Shown: in pieces, positions 25,463 to 34,550 of the stretch | Position numbering within the stretch: the stretch's first letter is position 1 | How the letters are laid out: every line of letters starts with the position of its first letter | Source: Chrysiogenes arsenatis DSM 11915 | GTDB taxonomy: Bacteria; Chrysiogenota; Chrysiogenetes; Chrysiogenales; Chrysiogenaceae | Direction of reading: 5' to 3' | Length of the DNA: 40,310 nt | Assembly (NCBI RefSeq): GCF_000469585.1 | Contig: NZ_AWNK01000004.1 | Coordinates: 1-40,310 of the forward strand | Program-made: the position numbers and the translations under genes | Notes under the pieces: generated by a model | Told to the model about the DNA's origin: nothing | Databases searched by the model: none | Seen by the model: the letters and a program-made list of their open reading frames with translations, nothing else

Positions 25463-26272
25463 ATGAGTGCTGATACCAAGACGACTGTTCCAGGCGGCGT
25501 GTGGGTCAAGTGTAAGAAATGTAAAGATTCGATATACAGCAAAGATTTTCAGGAAAACCTTTATGTCTGCCCAAAATGTCATTACCACGAACGGCTGACA
25601 GGACAACAGCGGATTGAAACCCTGCTCGACGCGGGGACGATTACGGAATACGACGCAAACCTCTCTCCGGTCGATATGCTCGACTTCATCGATTCCAAGC
25701 CTTATTCAAAGCGCATTACAGAAACACAGACCGCTCTTGGTCAAAAAGACGCGATTGTTTGTGCTTCAGGTGAATTGCTTGGCCACAAGGTTGAAGTGGC
25801 GGCCTTTGATTTCTTTTTTATGGGGGGATCAATGGGATGTGTGGTTGGCGAAAAGATTACGCGCGCAGTGGAGCGTGGTATTGTCAACCGCCATCCGGTT
25901 ATCATTGTTTCGTGTTCCGGCGGAGCGCGCATGCAGGAATCAACGCTCAGCTTGATGCAAATGGCGAAAACATCTGCGGCGCTCTCGGAGCTTGCCAAAG
26001 CCAAAGTGCCGTATATCAGTATACTTGCCGACCCGACCACCGGTGGAGTAACGGCATCGTTTGCTATGCTTGGTGATTTGAACATCGCGGAGCCGGAAGC
26101 GCTTATTGGCTTTGCTGGGCCACGGGTTATTGAACAAACCATCCGCCAGAAGCTACCAGAAGGGTTTCAGCGCTCGGAGTTCCTGCTGGAGCACGGGATG
26201 CTCGATTTGGTACTCCCACGCCAAGAGCTACGCCCGAAGATTGCGCACGCCCTCGCGCTATTCGGTTTTTAG
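25463..26272 (+). CDS. accD: acetyl-CoA carboxylase, carboxyltransferase beta subunit
   Basis: AccD with AccA forms the carboxyltransferase that makes malonyl-CoA, the first committed step of fatty-acid synthesis. The N-terminal zinc ribbon has Cys17, Cys20, Cys36 and Cys39 (CKKC and CPKC). The crotonase-type core contains FMGGSMGCVVGEK, CSGGARMQES and the oxyanion segment DPTTGGVTASFAMLGD. The length of 269 residues is slightly short of typical but complete. AAGGTGG precedes the ATG. A terminator follows directly, so accD may be the last gene of a transcript starting at or after ppk2. Confidence 0.96.
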   Translation: MSADTKTTVPGGVWVKCKKCKDSIYSKDFQENLYVCPKCHYHERLTGQQRIETLLDAGTITEYDANLSPVDMLDFIDSKPYSKRITETQTALGQKDAIVCASGELLGHKVEVAAFDFFFMGGSMGCVVGEKITRAVERGIVNRHPVIIVSCSGGARMQESTLSLMQMAKTSAALSELAKAKVPYISILADPTTGGVTASFAMLGDLNIAEPEALIGFAGPRVIEQTIRQKLPEGFQRSEFLLEHGMLDLVLPRQELRPKIAHALALFGF

Positions 26273-26288
26273 GTTTTTTATGCGAAGT

Positions 26289-26321
26289 GTGGGTGGACGG
26301 GTGTGTCTGCCCACATTTTTT
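26289..26321 (+). terminator. Rho-independent terminator after accD
   Basis: Stem GTGGGTGGAC (26289-26298) pairs with GTCTGCCCAC (26305-26314), including two G-U pairs, with a six-base loop and then ATTTTTT. It lies between the convergent accD and PHP genes, 17 bases after the accD stop. Confidence 0.8.
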
Positions 26322-26323
26322 GG

Positions 26324-27163
26324 TTACTTGCCTCGCAGTGCCTGAAGTTCTTCCAGCACGCGATAGGGAATATCAAGCGACCCGTCGCCGCGCCCAAGCA
26401 CAACTCCCGGACGATTCCCGCCATGAAAATCAGAGCCGCCCGTCGCCACTAAACCCAATTGATCGGCAAGGGAAGCAAGCATGAAGCGCTCTTCCAGCGT
26501 GTGTTCTGGGTAGTAGACTTCGACTCCGGCAAGTCCTTTTGATTTCAAATGCTGCAATAGTTTACGAAAGTCACGCTCGCCACGTAACGGCAAGGTTCCC
26601 GGATGGGCAACAACTGGCAAACCACCAGCGGCCAGAATCAACTCAATCGCCTCTTCCGGTGTCAATCGCTCTTTCGGCACATACGCTTTTCCTGTTGCGC
26701 CAAGATAGAGGCCAAATGCCTCCTGATGGGAGCGAACATACCCTTTGGTTTGCAGAATCTGAGCCATATGCGGACGCCCGACGACGTCGCCTGCCACCTG
26801 CTGTACCTCTTCAAGTGTAATGTCAAAACCAAGCGCATTCAGCTTTTTAATCATCTGCAAATTGCGCTCATCGCGCGCTTCGACCAAATCAGTCGTTTGA
26901 ATTGAAAGCGCATTGCTTTGGTGGTCGATATAATATCCGAGTAGGTGAAGGGAACGGCTTTTGAAGTGAGCGGAAATTTCTATGCCAGCAACACCTTCAA
27001 TGGCATGGTGTTCACAGGCAGTAAGAAACTCCGCCACGCCGCTGACAGTATCGTGATCTGTCAGCGCCACCGCTTCCAGCGAATTGGCCGCCGCTTGTGC
27101 GACCAGTTCGCTCGGCGTTAAGGTTCCATCAGAAGCGGTAGAATGTGTATGCAGATCTATCAC
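26324..27163 (-). CDS. PHP-domain phosphoesterase (RNase AM/YciV-like)
   Basis: This is a 279-residue PHP (polymerase and histidinol phosphatase) family metal-dependent phosphoesterase. Metal-binding motifs are visible in order: [11 protein letters not shown] at the N-terminus, LTDHDT near 37, EIS near 62, VAHPG near 190, and SDFHG near 250. The closest functional relatives are nucleoside 3',5'-bisphosphate phosphatase and the E. coli 5'-to-3' RNase AM. It starts with GTG at 27163, overlapping the ugd stop by four bases (GTGA), with GGTGGG about nine bases upstream. It is thus co-transcribed and probably translationally coupled with ugd. Its substrate is inferred from the family only. Confidence 0.85.
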   Translation of the reverse strand: MIDLHTHSTASDGTLTPSELVAQAAANSLEAVALTDHDTVSGVAEFLTACEHHAIEGVAGIEISAHFKSRSLHLLGYYIDHQSNALSIQTTDLVEARDERNLQMIKKLNALGFDITLEEVQQVAGDVVGRPHMAQILQTKGYVRSHQEAFGLYLGATGKAYVPKERLTPEEAIELILAAGGLPVVAHPGTLPLRGERDFRKLLQHLKSKGLAGVEVYYPEHTLEERFMLASLADQLGLVATGGSDFHGGNRPGVVLGRGDGSLDIPYRVLEELQALRGK

Positions 27164-28509
27164 GGACGGTTACCCACCGTATCGCGTCCAATGCAACGGT
27201 AGGTAAAGCCATTCTGCCGAAGTTTGATCGGGTCATACAGATTGCGACCGTCAAAAATGACGGGTGTTTTGAGCAGCGAACGTACTTTATCAAAATCAGG
27301 ACGACGAAATTCGTTCCACTCCGTGATGATGAGCAGTGCGTCAGCGCCTTCTAGCGCATCATAGCGATTATCAGCGTAATGTATGGTATCGCCAAAAATA
27401 TGTCGCGCTTCGTTCATCGCTTCGGGATCAAATGCCGTAATCGTCGCACCGAGATTCAGAAGCTCTTTAATAATAGTAATGCTGCTCGATTCGCGCATAT
27501 CATCGGTGTTCGCTTTAAAGGCCAATCCCCAAACCGCAAAATGGTGATCTTTGAGCACACCGGTCACGGCGCTCACTTCGTAATGACTCATGACTTTATC
27601 GACCAACACTTCTTTCTGGTCGCGGTTGACCGCCTCGACAGCGTCCAGCACACGCAACGTCATCCCATGTTCACGCGCTGTTTTCATAATTGCTTTCACG
27701 TCTTTGGGAAAACAACTTCCACCATATCCAACGCCAGGATACAAGAAGCTGTAGCCAATACGATTATCAGAACCAATCCCTTCGCGCACAGCAGCGACGT
27801 CCGCACCAACGAGATCACACAAATTGGCAATTTCGTTCATAAAAGAAATCCGCGTTGCCAGCATGGCGTTGGCAGCATATTTTGTCATTTCCGCGGAACG
27901 GATATCCATCGTCAAAACCCGGTTATTGCGCATCATAAACGGTGAGTAGAGTTCTTTCATGATCTCAAGAGTGCGAACATTATCGGCGCCGATAACCACA
28001 CGATCCGGCTTCATAAAGTCTTCTATCGCCGCCCCTTCTTTCAAAAACTCTGGATTGGAAACCACATCGTATTCATACTCTGCTTCCCGCTTAGCGAGTG
28101 CTTGACCGATAGCTTGCCGCACTTTATCCGCCGTTCCCACTGGAACTGTCGATTTATCGACGATGATTTTATAGCCGTTCATGTGCTCGCCAATAGCCGA
28201 AGCTACCCGTAAAACATATTGCAGATCAGCACTCCCATCTTCACTTGAAGGAGTTCCGACCGCAATAAACAGCACCAGCGAATTTTCTACTGCATCGCGA
28301 ATATCAGTGGTAAAAATCAAACGCTCTTCTTCGTAATTGCGCGCTACCATCGCTTCTAAACCCGGCTCATATATGGGGAGAATTCCCGCTTTGAGATTGG
28401 CAATTTTTTGTTCATCGATATCAACACAAATAACCTGATTGCCCGTTTCTGCAAAACAGGTGGCGGCAACAAGCCCAACATAGCCAACGCCGATAACTCC
28501 AACTTTCAT
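27160..28509 (-). CDS. ugd: UDP-glucose 6-dehydrogenase
   Basis: Ugd oxidises UDP-glucose to UDP-glucuronate with two NAD+, supplying sugar acids for capsule, exopolysaccharide or LPS. The Rossmann motif [10 protein letters not shown] is at residues 6-15, the [10 protein letters not shown] block near 118, and the catalytic cysteine in GGSCFPKD at about 266. The C-terminal UDP-binding part contains [16 protein letters not shown]. The 449-residue length is normal. GGAGGAG lies just before the ATG. The closely related UDP-ManNAc dehydrogenases are less likely, given the motif set. It is divergent from glmU across 180 bases. Confidence 0.93.
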   Translation of the reverse strand: MKVGVIGVGYVGLVAATCFAETGNQVICVDIDEQKIANLKAGILPIYEPGLEAMVARNYEEERLIFTTDIRDAVENSLVLFIAVGTPSSEDGSADLQYVLRVASAIGEHMNGYKIIVDKSTVPVGTADKVRQAIGQALAKREAEYEYDVVSNPEFLKEGAAIEDFMKPDRVVIGADNVRTLEIMKELYSPFMMRNNRVLTMDIRSAEMTKYAANAMLATRISFMNEIANLCDLVGADVAAVREGIGSDNRIGYSFLYPGVGYGGSCFPKDVKAIMKTAREHGMTLRVLDAVEAVNRDQKEVLVDKVMSHYEVSAVTGVLKDHHFAVWGLAFKANTDDMRESSSITIIKELLNLGATITAFDPEAMNEARHIFGDTIHYADNRYDALEGADALLIITEWNEFRRPDFDKVRSLLKTPVIFDGRNLYDPIKLRQNGFTYRCIGRDTVGNRP

Positions 28510-28636
28510 AAAAACTCCTCCATATCAAAAGCGATCTTTTTTCTTCTCAGCAACTTCATTGCAAATGGGGCGTGAATTATATATAAATAGCGACGAAAAT
28601 TCATTAATAAGTTACTACAATCACTAAATCGATTGG

Positions 28637-28669
28637 TCAGGGGCAACTGGGTTCACCTGAACGCCCTGA
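28637..28669 (+). promoter_or_regulatory. two-tier hairpin in the glmU leader
   Basis: The outer arms TCAGGG (28637-28642) and CCCTGA (28664-28669) enclose an inner stem GTTCA/TGAAC (28651-28655 and 28658-28662), ending 11 bases before the glmU ribosome site. It could be an mRNA structure or a protein site. There is no known family match. Confidence 0.3.
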
Positions 28670-28690
28670 TCCGTACCACTGGAGGTATCA

Positions 28691-30091
28691 GTGTTCGCTA
28701 CCATCATACTGGCGGCTGGAAAAGGAACCCGCATGAAATCGGACGTACCCAAAGTACTGCACCCGGTTGCAGGAATTCCTATGCTTTTTCACGTTATCAA
28801 AGCTGCCCAAGCGGCGGGAAGTGAACGAACGGTTGTTGTGTATGGTCATGGTGGCGAGTTGGTTCCGCAAAAAACCGCCGAGAGCTTTGATGGAATCGCC
28901 TTTGCCTTGCAGGAAACGCTGAATGGAACTGCCAAAGCGGTTGAAGCAGCGAAAACTGCCATCGGTACGTATTCCGGCGATATCCTTATTCTCTGTGGTG
29001 ACACGCCGTTAGTTGATGCGGCGCTACTCGCAAACTTTCTGGAACATCATCGCCGCGCGAAAGCTGACCTCTCCGTCCTCAGTGCGACACTCAACGATGC
29101 CGGGAATTATGGCCGGATCGTCCGTGATTGGAATGGCAAATTTCGCTCCATCGTCGAAGCGCGCGATGCGTCTCCCGAAGAAAAGCAAATCCGCGAAATT
29201 AACAGCGGTATCTACCTCGTCAAGCGGGACGTGTTGTTTCAAACGCTCAGTGAAGTCCAGTGCACCAATGCGCAGCAGGAATACTACCTGACTGATATCG
29301 TTGCCCATGCGCTCTATCACGGCTACACGTGTCAGGCTATCGACGGGAAAGCATTTGAAAAAACGCTCGGGATCAATTCCCGCGCCGAGCTGGCACAAGC
29401 GACGCAAATCCTGTATCGACGGAAAGCGCAGGAGTTGATGGAAAATGGCGTAACCTTTGTCGATCCTTCAAGTACCTATATCGAAGCCACCGTGCAAGTG
29501 GGTCGTGATTCAATTTTGTATCCGAACGTCTTTCTCGAAAAAGGGACGACCATCGGCGAACGGGTCACCATTCGTCAGGGGTGCACGCTCATTGGATGCA
29601 CGATTGGCAATGATGGCTACCTGAAAGATGGTTGTTACTTGGAAGGTGCGGTATTGGGTGACGACGTTGCTGTTGGCCCATATGCTCACTTGCGTCCCGG
29701 TTCCGTGCTCGAAAATCATGTCAAAATTGGTAATTTTGTCGAAATCAAAAAAAGCCATATCGGTGAAGGCTCCAAAGCCTCTCACTTGAGTTATATTGGA
29801 GATGCCACTCTAGGCCGTGATGTCAACATCGGGTGCGGCACAATTACCTGTAATTACGATGGGTTCGGGAAGCATCGTACCGTACTCGAAGACGGTGTTT
29901 TTGTCGGCTCTGATACTCAACTCGTTGCACCTGTTACGGTAGGCAAAGGAACCATTATTGCCGCCGGAACAACCGTGACGCGCGATGTTCCTGAAGAATC
30001 GTTAGTCATCAGCCGTGTTGAACAAAAAGTACTGAAAGGGTGGGCAGCGCGATTCCGCGAGAAAAAACTGCGAGAGAAAGATGGCCGCTGA
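28691..30091 (+). CDS. glmU: bifunctional GlcNAc-1-P uridylyltransferase / GlcN-1-P acetyltransferase
   Basis: GlmU acetylates glucosamine-1-phosphate and then makes UDP-GlcNAc, the precursor of peptidoglycan and lipid A. The N-terminal pyrophosphorylase domain opens with LAAGKGTRMKS (7-17) and contains LCGDTPL. The C-terminal half is a left-handed beta-helix of hexapeptide repeats (about 250-445) with the catalytic His at about 365 in SHLSYIGDA, followed by GCGTITCNYDG. The start is GTG at 28691, with GGAGG at 28681. The 466-residue length is complete. Its 3' end overlaps the next small gene by 11 bases. Confidence 0.96.
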   Translation: MFATIILAAGKGTRMKSDVPKVLHPVAGIPMLFHVIKAAQAAGSERTVVVYGHGGELVPQKTAESFDGIAFALQETLNGTAKAVEAAKTAIGTYSGDILILCGDTPLVDAALLANFLEHHRRAKADLSVLSATLNDAGNYGRIVRDWNGKFRSIVEARDASPEEKQIREINSGIYLVKRDVLFQTLSEVQCTNAQQEYYLTDIVAHALYHGYTCQAIDGKAFEKTLGINSRAELAQATQILYRRKAQELMENGVTFVDPSSTYIEATVQVGRDSILYPNVFLEKGTTIGERVTIRQGCTLIGCTIGNDGYLKDGCYLEGAVLGDDVAVGPYAHLRPGSVLENHVKIGNFVEIKKSHIGEGSKASHLSYIGDATLGRDVNIGCGTITCNYDGFGKHRTVLEDGVFVGSDTQLVAPVTVGKGTIIAAGTTVTRDVPEESLVISRVEQKVLKGWAARFREKKLREKDGR

Positions 30092-30296
30092 ACAATTGGC
30101 AGGTGTTGCACTTTCAACCAGCACAAGCGATACACCGGAAGCATTTACCCGTGACGATGCGCTGGATGCGATGACACCGACGGTACTCATCCTGCTCGCG
30201 ATCATTGTCCTCTTTCTGGTCGGCCGCCGTCAGCGCGAGTTAAATCGCCGCAAAGATCAGCAAATAGCACGCTTGGCTCGGCGGAACCGTGGATAA
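30081..30296 (+). CDS. small single-span membrane protein
   Basis: This 71-residue protein has one hydrophobic segment (TVLILLAIIVLFLVG, about 33-47) followed by a strongly basic tail (RRQRELNRRKDQQIARLARR), so the C-terminus should face the cytoplasm. Its ATG lies within the last codons of glmU, preceded by GAGAGAAAG, and its stop overlaps the next start (GTGGATAA). This tight packing supports it being a real translated gene. I recognise no family; function unknown. Confidence 0.6.
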   Translation: MAAEQLAGVALSTSTSDTPEAFTRDDALDAMTPTVLILLAIIVLFLVGRRQRELNRRKDQQIARLARRNRG

Positions 30297-30531
30297 TCTC
30301 GATACACTCTTAAAAGTGGCCAAATTATCGCACATCGAAGTACGCACGGAAAAACTTCGTGGCGCAACCAGCGGCGGATTTTGCCACCTTGGAGGCAAGC
30401 CCGTCGTGTTTCTCAATCGCGACCATAAGCGAAACGTGCGTGCGCAGGTGTTACACCGTGCGCTCGACGAAGCGCGCGATCAAGGGGTTGTTTTATGGGA
30501 ACCAGAAGTCGACCCACCACCAGAACGCTAA
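30289..30531 (+). CDS. small conserved-looking protein of unknown function
   Basis: This 80-residue protein starts at GTG 30289 inside the end of the preceding gene. The middle segment RGATSGGFCHLGGKPVVFLNRD followed by a helical QVLHRALDEARDQGVVLWEP resembles a small uncharacterised family seen in deltaproteobacteria-like genomes; this is a memory-based impression. No membrane segment or signal peptide is present. It lies in a glmU operon, with alaS about 290 bases further on. Confidence 0.6.
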   Translation: MDNLDTLLKVAKLSHIEVRTEKLRGATSGGFCHLGGKPVVFLNRDHKRNVRAQVLHRALDEARDQGVVLWEPEVDPPPER

Positions 30532-30561
30532 AGTTACCGTGAGGCATTGCGGCTTTCACCC

Positions 30562-30737
30562 GTCATCTCGAACGGAGTGAGAGATCTTAGATTTCTCCTC
30601 GCTTCGCTCGTTCGAAATGACACTGAGCAATAAGTAGGGGTTGTCAGATTTCTCCTCGCTTCGCTCGTTCGAAATGACACTGAGCAATAAGTAGGGGTTG
30701 TCAGATTTCTCCTCGCTTCGCTCGTTCGAAATGACAA
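30562..30737. repeat. 57-base direct repeats with an inverted flank
   Basis: The unit beginning AGATTTCTCCTCGCTTCGCT starts at 30589, 30646 and 30703, an exact 57-base period; the third copy is partial. In front, GTCATCTCGAACGGAGTGAG (30562-30581) is an inverted, diverged copy of the unit's CTCGTTCGAAATGAC side, so the block can fold into a long hairpin. Repeats of this kind are widespread non-coding dispersed elements in bacteria. No gene overlaps it convincingly. Confidence 0.85.
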
Positions 30738-30820
30738 GAGCGAGCGCACTGCATTTCTAGCCACCATAGATACCGAACAATTTATAAATAATTTCCATAC
30801 CGTAAAGGAGCATCGATTCC

Positions 30821-33472
30821 ATGCAAGCAAGCCAAATACGCCAGAGATTCCTTGATTATTTTGCCAGCAAAGGGCACGCCATCGTCGCATCGTCAAGCCT
30901 TATCCCGCATGACGACCCCACGCTACTCTTCACGAATGCGGGGATGAATCAATTTAAAAATATTTTCCTTGGGAACGAATCACGCGACTATACCCGCGCC
31001 ACCACCTCACAAAAATGCGTCCGTGCTGGCGGAAAACACAATGACCTTGAAAACGTCGGCGTTACCGCACGTCACCATACCTTTTTTGAAATGCTGGGGA
31101 ACTTCAGCTTTGGTGACTACTTTAAGCGCGATGCCATCGCGTACGGCTGGGAATTTGTCACGAAGGAAATGGGCATCGACCCTTCGCGCCTGTGGGTCAG
31201 CGTCTTCCGCGATGATGACGAAGCGTTTGCCATCTGGCGTGATGAAATCGGCGTTCCTACTGAGCGTATTCTGCGTTGCGGGGAAAAAGACAATTTCTGG
31301 CAAATGGGCGATACCGGCCCGTGCGGCCCGTGCTCTGAAATCCATTACGACCAAGGGCCAGCCGTACCGTGTACCGTGGGTGGCGCGTGTGGCGTCGAGT
31401 GCGAATGTGACCGCTATCTGGAGATTTGGAACCTCGTATTTATGCAGTACGACCGGCAAATCGACGGAACTCTGGTTCCACTCCCCAAGCCTTCGATTGA
31501 TACCGGCATGGGACTGGAGCGCCTTAGCGCCGTCGTTGCTGGTGAGCAGTCCAACTATCATACCTCGCTGTTTCTCCCTATTCTGGAACAAATTGCCCGT
31601 GACTGCGGCAAAACCTATCAAAAAAGTACCAGCGAGAACGACGTTTCCATGCGCGTCATTGCGGATCACTTGCGTGCCATGACCTTCCTGATTGCCGATG
31701 GCGCCATTCCGTCCAATGAAGGGCGTGGCTACGTGCTGCGTCGCATTATGCGCCGCGCCATGCGTCACGCCAACCACCTTGGCAAAAAAGAAGCCTACAT
31801 TTATACCCTCGTCGCGCTGATGGATACGCTTTATAGTGATGTCTACCCAGAAATCCGCAGTAACCGCCGCCTGATCGAAGAGATCATTCTTCAGGAAGAA
31901 AAGCGCTTTGCCAATACACTTGATCATGGCCTCGCCATTTTGGACGAAATGTGCCGCGAACTCCGCGCCGCGGGAAAAAATACGCTTGATGGCGAAAGTC
32001 TCTTCAAACTCTACGACACCTACGGATTCCCGCTCGACCTCACGGTCGACATCCTCGAAAAGCAAGGAATTGGTGCCGATGAGGCTGGCTTCTATACGGC
32101 TATGCAACAGCAAAAAGAACGGGCACGCGCTTCATGGAAAGGGGCAACCAATGCCGTTTCCAGTGAGTCGATACGCCAGATCGAACAGAGCATGACGCAA
32201 CAGTTCTGCGGCTACGAGCATCTGGAACACTCTGCTACCGTTATCGCCATTCTGGATGAAGCCGAAAACCGCATTGAAACCCTTGCCGCTAGTCAAACCG
32301 GAACTATCGTACTTGACATCACGCCATTCTATGCGGAAAGCGGCGGACAAGTAGCCGATAGTGGCGTACTCGAAAGTGATGGCGTGCTTTTTGAAGTCAG
32401 CAGTGTCAATAAATCGTTTGGCGGTATCCACCTGCACCGTGGCACGCAACGCGAAGGATCGTTGCGTGTTGGCATGACCATCAACGCCGTGGTCAATCGC
32501 CCCCTGCGGATGAACATTGTGAAAAACCATTCAGCAACACACCTTTTGCAAGCCGCTCTGAAAAACACCATCGGCGAACATATCAAACAGGCCGGATCGC
32601 TCGTCAACGGCGAACGGCTGCGCTTTGATTTCACCCACTGGAAAGGGATGAGCCCAACGGAGCTCGAAGAGCTGGAAAATGCCGTCAACGCCCAAATTTT
32701 CGCCAATGCCCACGTTGCCAAAGAAGTCCTGCCGATTGACGAAGCCGTCTCACGTGGCGCAACGGCTCTGTTTGGTGAAAAATATGGCGATGAAGTGCGT
32801 GTGGTGACGATGGGCGATTACAGCATGGAACTCTGTGGCGGTACTCACGTCGATGCGACCGGTGAAATTGGACTCTTCAAAATCCTCTCCGAATCGGCAA
32901 TTTCCGCCGGTGTGCGCCGCATCGAAGCCACCACTGGCCGCAATGCGTTGCGCTTATTGCAAACGACACTGGGAACACTCGAAACCATCGCACAAACCCT
33001 GAAATGCCCGATTGACGACATTCCGCTCAAACTCGCGCGTCAACAAGAAAGTCTCCGCTCCGTAGAACGCGAACTGCGTGAAACCCGTGAAAAACTGGCA
33101 GCCCTTGAAATCGGCGCATTGGCCGCGCAGGTACAAACACTGGCCTGCGGCACCACGATATTAGTCACCGCCCTGACGGGGAAAACGATAGATGAGCTGA
33201 AAACCGCTGTCGATATTGCCCGCAATCAAATCGGCGACGGCATTGTCGCGCTGGGAAGTGTACTTGACGATAAAGTCTCATTTGTGGTTGGTGTTCCCGA
33301 AGCACTCACCAGCAAAATAAAGGCGGGTGACATCGTCAAGTGCATGGCACAAATAGCTGGTGGCAGTGGAGGCGGGAAACCAACCTTTGCACAAGCTGGC
33401 GGAAAACACCCCGAAAAGCTTGGCGAAGCGCTGGAAGCGGCACGCGAAATGATTGCGAGAATTTTTCAATAA
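30821..33472 (+). CDS. alaS: alanyl-tRNA synthetase
   Basis: AlaS charges tRNA-Ala and edits mischarged Ser and Gly. The class II catalytic core occupies the first 240 residues (FTNAGMNQFKNIFLG, TSQKCVRAGGKHNDLENVG). The editing domain has zinc ligands His570 and His574 (NHSATHLL) and Cys672 and His676 (CGGTHVDATG). The C-Ala domain ends with GGSGGGKPTFAQAGG. The 883-residue length is full. AAAGGAG precedes the ATG. An insertion rich in cysteines after GPCGPCSEIHYD (CTVGGACGVECECD) is a known variable feature. Confidence 0.97.
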   Translation: MQASQIRQRFLDYFASKGHAIVASSSLIPHDDPTLLFTNAGMNQFKNIFLGNESRDYTRATTSQKCVRAGGKHNDLENVGVTARHHTFFEMLGNFSFGDYFKRDAIAYGWEFVTKEMGIDPSRLWVSVFRDDDEAFAIWRDEIGVPTERILRCGEKDNFWQMGDTGPCGPCSEIHYDQGPAVPCTVGGACGVECECDRYLEIWNLVFMQYDRQIDGTLVPLPKPSIDTGMGLERLSAVVAGEQSNYHTSLFLPILEQIARDCGKTYQKSTSENDVSMRVIADHLRAMTFLIADGAIPSNEGRGYVLRRIMRRAMRHANHLGKKEAYIYTLVALMDTLYSDVYPEIRSNRRLIEEIILQEEKRFANTLDHGLAILDEMCRELRAAGKNTLDGESLFKLYDTYGFPLDLTVDILEKQGIGADEAGFYTAMQQQKERARASWKGATNAVSSESIRQIEQSMTQQFCGYEHLEHSATVIAILDEAENRIETLAASQTGTIVLDITPFYAESGGQVADSGVLESDGVLFEVSSVNKSFGGIHLHRGTQREGSLRVGMTINAVVNRPLRMNIVKNHSATHLLQAALKNTIGEHIKQAGSLVNGERLRFDFTHWKGMSPTELEELENAVNAQIFANAHVAKEVLPIDEAVSRGATALFGEKYGDEVRVVTMGDYSMELCGGTHVDATGEIGLFKILSESAISAGVRRIEATTGRNALRLLQTTLGTLETIAQTLKCPIDDIPLKLARQQESLRSVERELRETREKLAALEIGALAAQVQTLACGTTILVTALTGKTIDELKTAVDIARNQIGDGIVALGSVLDDKVSFVVGVPEALTSKIKAGDIVKCMAQIAGGSGGGKPTFAQAGGKHPEKLGEALEAAREMIARIFQ

Positions 33473-33542
33473 TCGCAGAGGAAAGTTCTCGCAAACTCGA
33501 GATAACTGGTATAAGGTCTCGAAAAAATTTCAGGAGGCCATC

Positions 33543-34025
33543 ATGGCACAAGCAATTACTGGCGACGAAGTAACCATTCACTATACTGGAACTCTCGAAG
33601 ATGGAACTGTTTTCGACTCTTCTACAGATCGTGAGCCGTTCGTATTCACCCTTGGCGAAAATAGTGTCATCCCAGGATTTGAAACCGCTATCACGGGTAT
33701 GGAAGTCGGAACAGAAAAAACTGTTACCATCCCAGCAGAAGAAGCCTACGGCGATTATGATCCTGAACTACAGCAAGAAATCAGCCGCGAAGCCCTTCCT
33801 AGCGATATTCTTCCTGAAGTCGGCATGGTACTTGAGGCACAATCTGAAACGGGCGAAACAACGCATGTAACGATTACCGACATCACCGAAGAGACCATTA
33901 CTATCGACAGCAACCACCCGCTCGCTGGCGAAGATCTGACGTTTGAAATTAAACTCCTGAGCGCACAAAAAGGGACAACAAAGAAAAAAGAACATTGCGG
34001 AAGCGGTTGCGGCTGCGGCCACTAA
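33543..34025 (+). CDS. slyD: FKBP-type peptidyl-prolyl isomerase, SlyD-like
   Basis: This 160-residue protein has an FKBP domain opening with VTIHYTGTLEDGTVFDSS and VIPGFETAITGM, interrupted by an insert-in-flap chaperone domain (about 70-125), as in SlyD. The C-terminus is a short metal-binding tail, HCGSGCGCGH, matching the nickel- and zinc-binding tails of SlyD, though much shorter than in E. coli. The chosen ATG has AGGAGG upstream; a longer frame from 33453 begins inside alaS and is not FKBP-like. It probably assists folding and may serve in nickel delivery. It lies 70 bases after alaS. Confidence 0.9.
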   Translation: MAQAITGDEVTIHYTGTLEDGTVFDSSTDREPFVFTLGENSVIPGFETAITGMEVGTEKTVTIPAEEAYGDYDPELQQEISREALPSDILPEVGMVLEAQSETGETTHVTITDITEETITIDSNHPLAGEDLTFEIKLLSAQKGTTKKKEHCGSGCGCGH

Positions 34026-34038
34026 GCTTTATTTGTTA

Positions 34039-34515
34039 TCACGTTAAGTTTGGGAAACCTCTCTGCCGGAGTACCTCATACAGCGCCACCGAAACGGCGT
34101 TAGACAAATTGAGGCTCCGGCAGTGTTCTTGCTGAAGCATGGGCAAACGATAGAGATGTTCACCGCACTGCGCGCGAATATCGGCTCCTAGACCCGTTGT
34201 TTCACGCCCAAAGAGGAGAAAAAGTGGCTCAACTGACGCTGGCATTTCGGTATGCCACTGTGTAGCAAACTTTGTAAACGCGCAGAGTGTTCCGTTGACG
34301 TGCGCTACGAACTCAAGAAAAGCTGAAAAATCTGGATGAACCCTTAATTGTACGTGTTCCCAGTAATCCATTCCCGCGCGACGAAGGTGTTTTTCGTCGA
34401 GAGAAAATCCAAGGGGCTCTATCAGGTGAAGCGTTGTTCCTGTCACGACACACAGCCGACCAATGTTCCCGGTGTTGGGCGGTATTTCTGGTGAATAAAG
34501 CGCAATATGTATCAT
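34039..34515 (-). CDS. trmL: tRNA (cytidine/uridine-2'-O-)-methyltransferase TrmL
   Basis: This is a SPOUT-class methyltransferase modifying the wobble base of certain leucine tRNAs. Motifs: IALYSPEIPPNTGNIGRLC at the N-terminus, HLIEPLGFSLD, LLFGRETTGLG, and the C-terminal knot SLNLSNAVSVALYEVLRQ. The 158-residue length is typical. The gene converges on slyD (13 bases between ends) and is divergent from the Csd4-like gene, with only 35 bases between start codons. Confidence 0.93.
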   Translation of the reverse strand: MIHIALYSPEIPPNTGNIGRLCVVTGTTLHLIEPLGFSLDEKHLRRAGMDYWEHVQLRVHPDFSAFLEFVAHVNGTLCAFTKFATQWHTEMPASVEPLFLLFGRETTGLGADIRAQCGEHLYRLPMLQQEHCRSLNLSNAVSVALYEVLRQRGFPNLT

Positions 34516-34550
34516 ACGGTATCGGTTCCTTCTCTTTTCAAAGTCATCAT

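Noticed and set aside
31007-32113. Long 368-codon minus-strand open frame
   Set aside because: It lies antisense inside alaS, whose motifs are fully intact; it is a codon-bias shadow.
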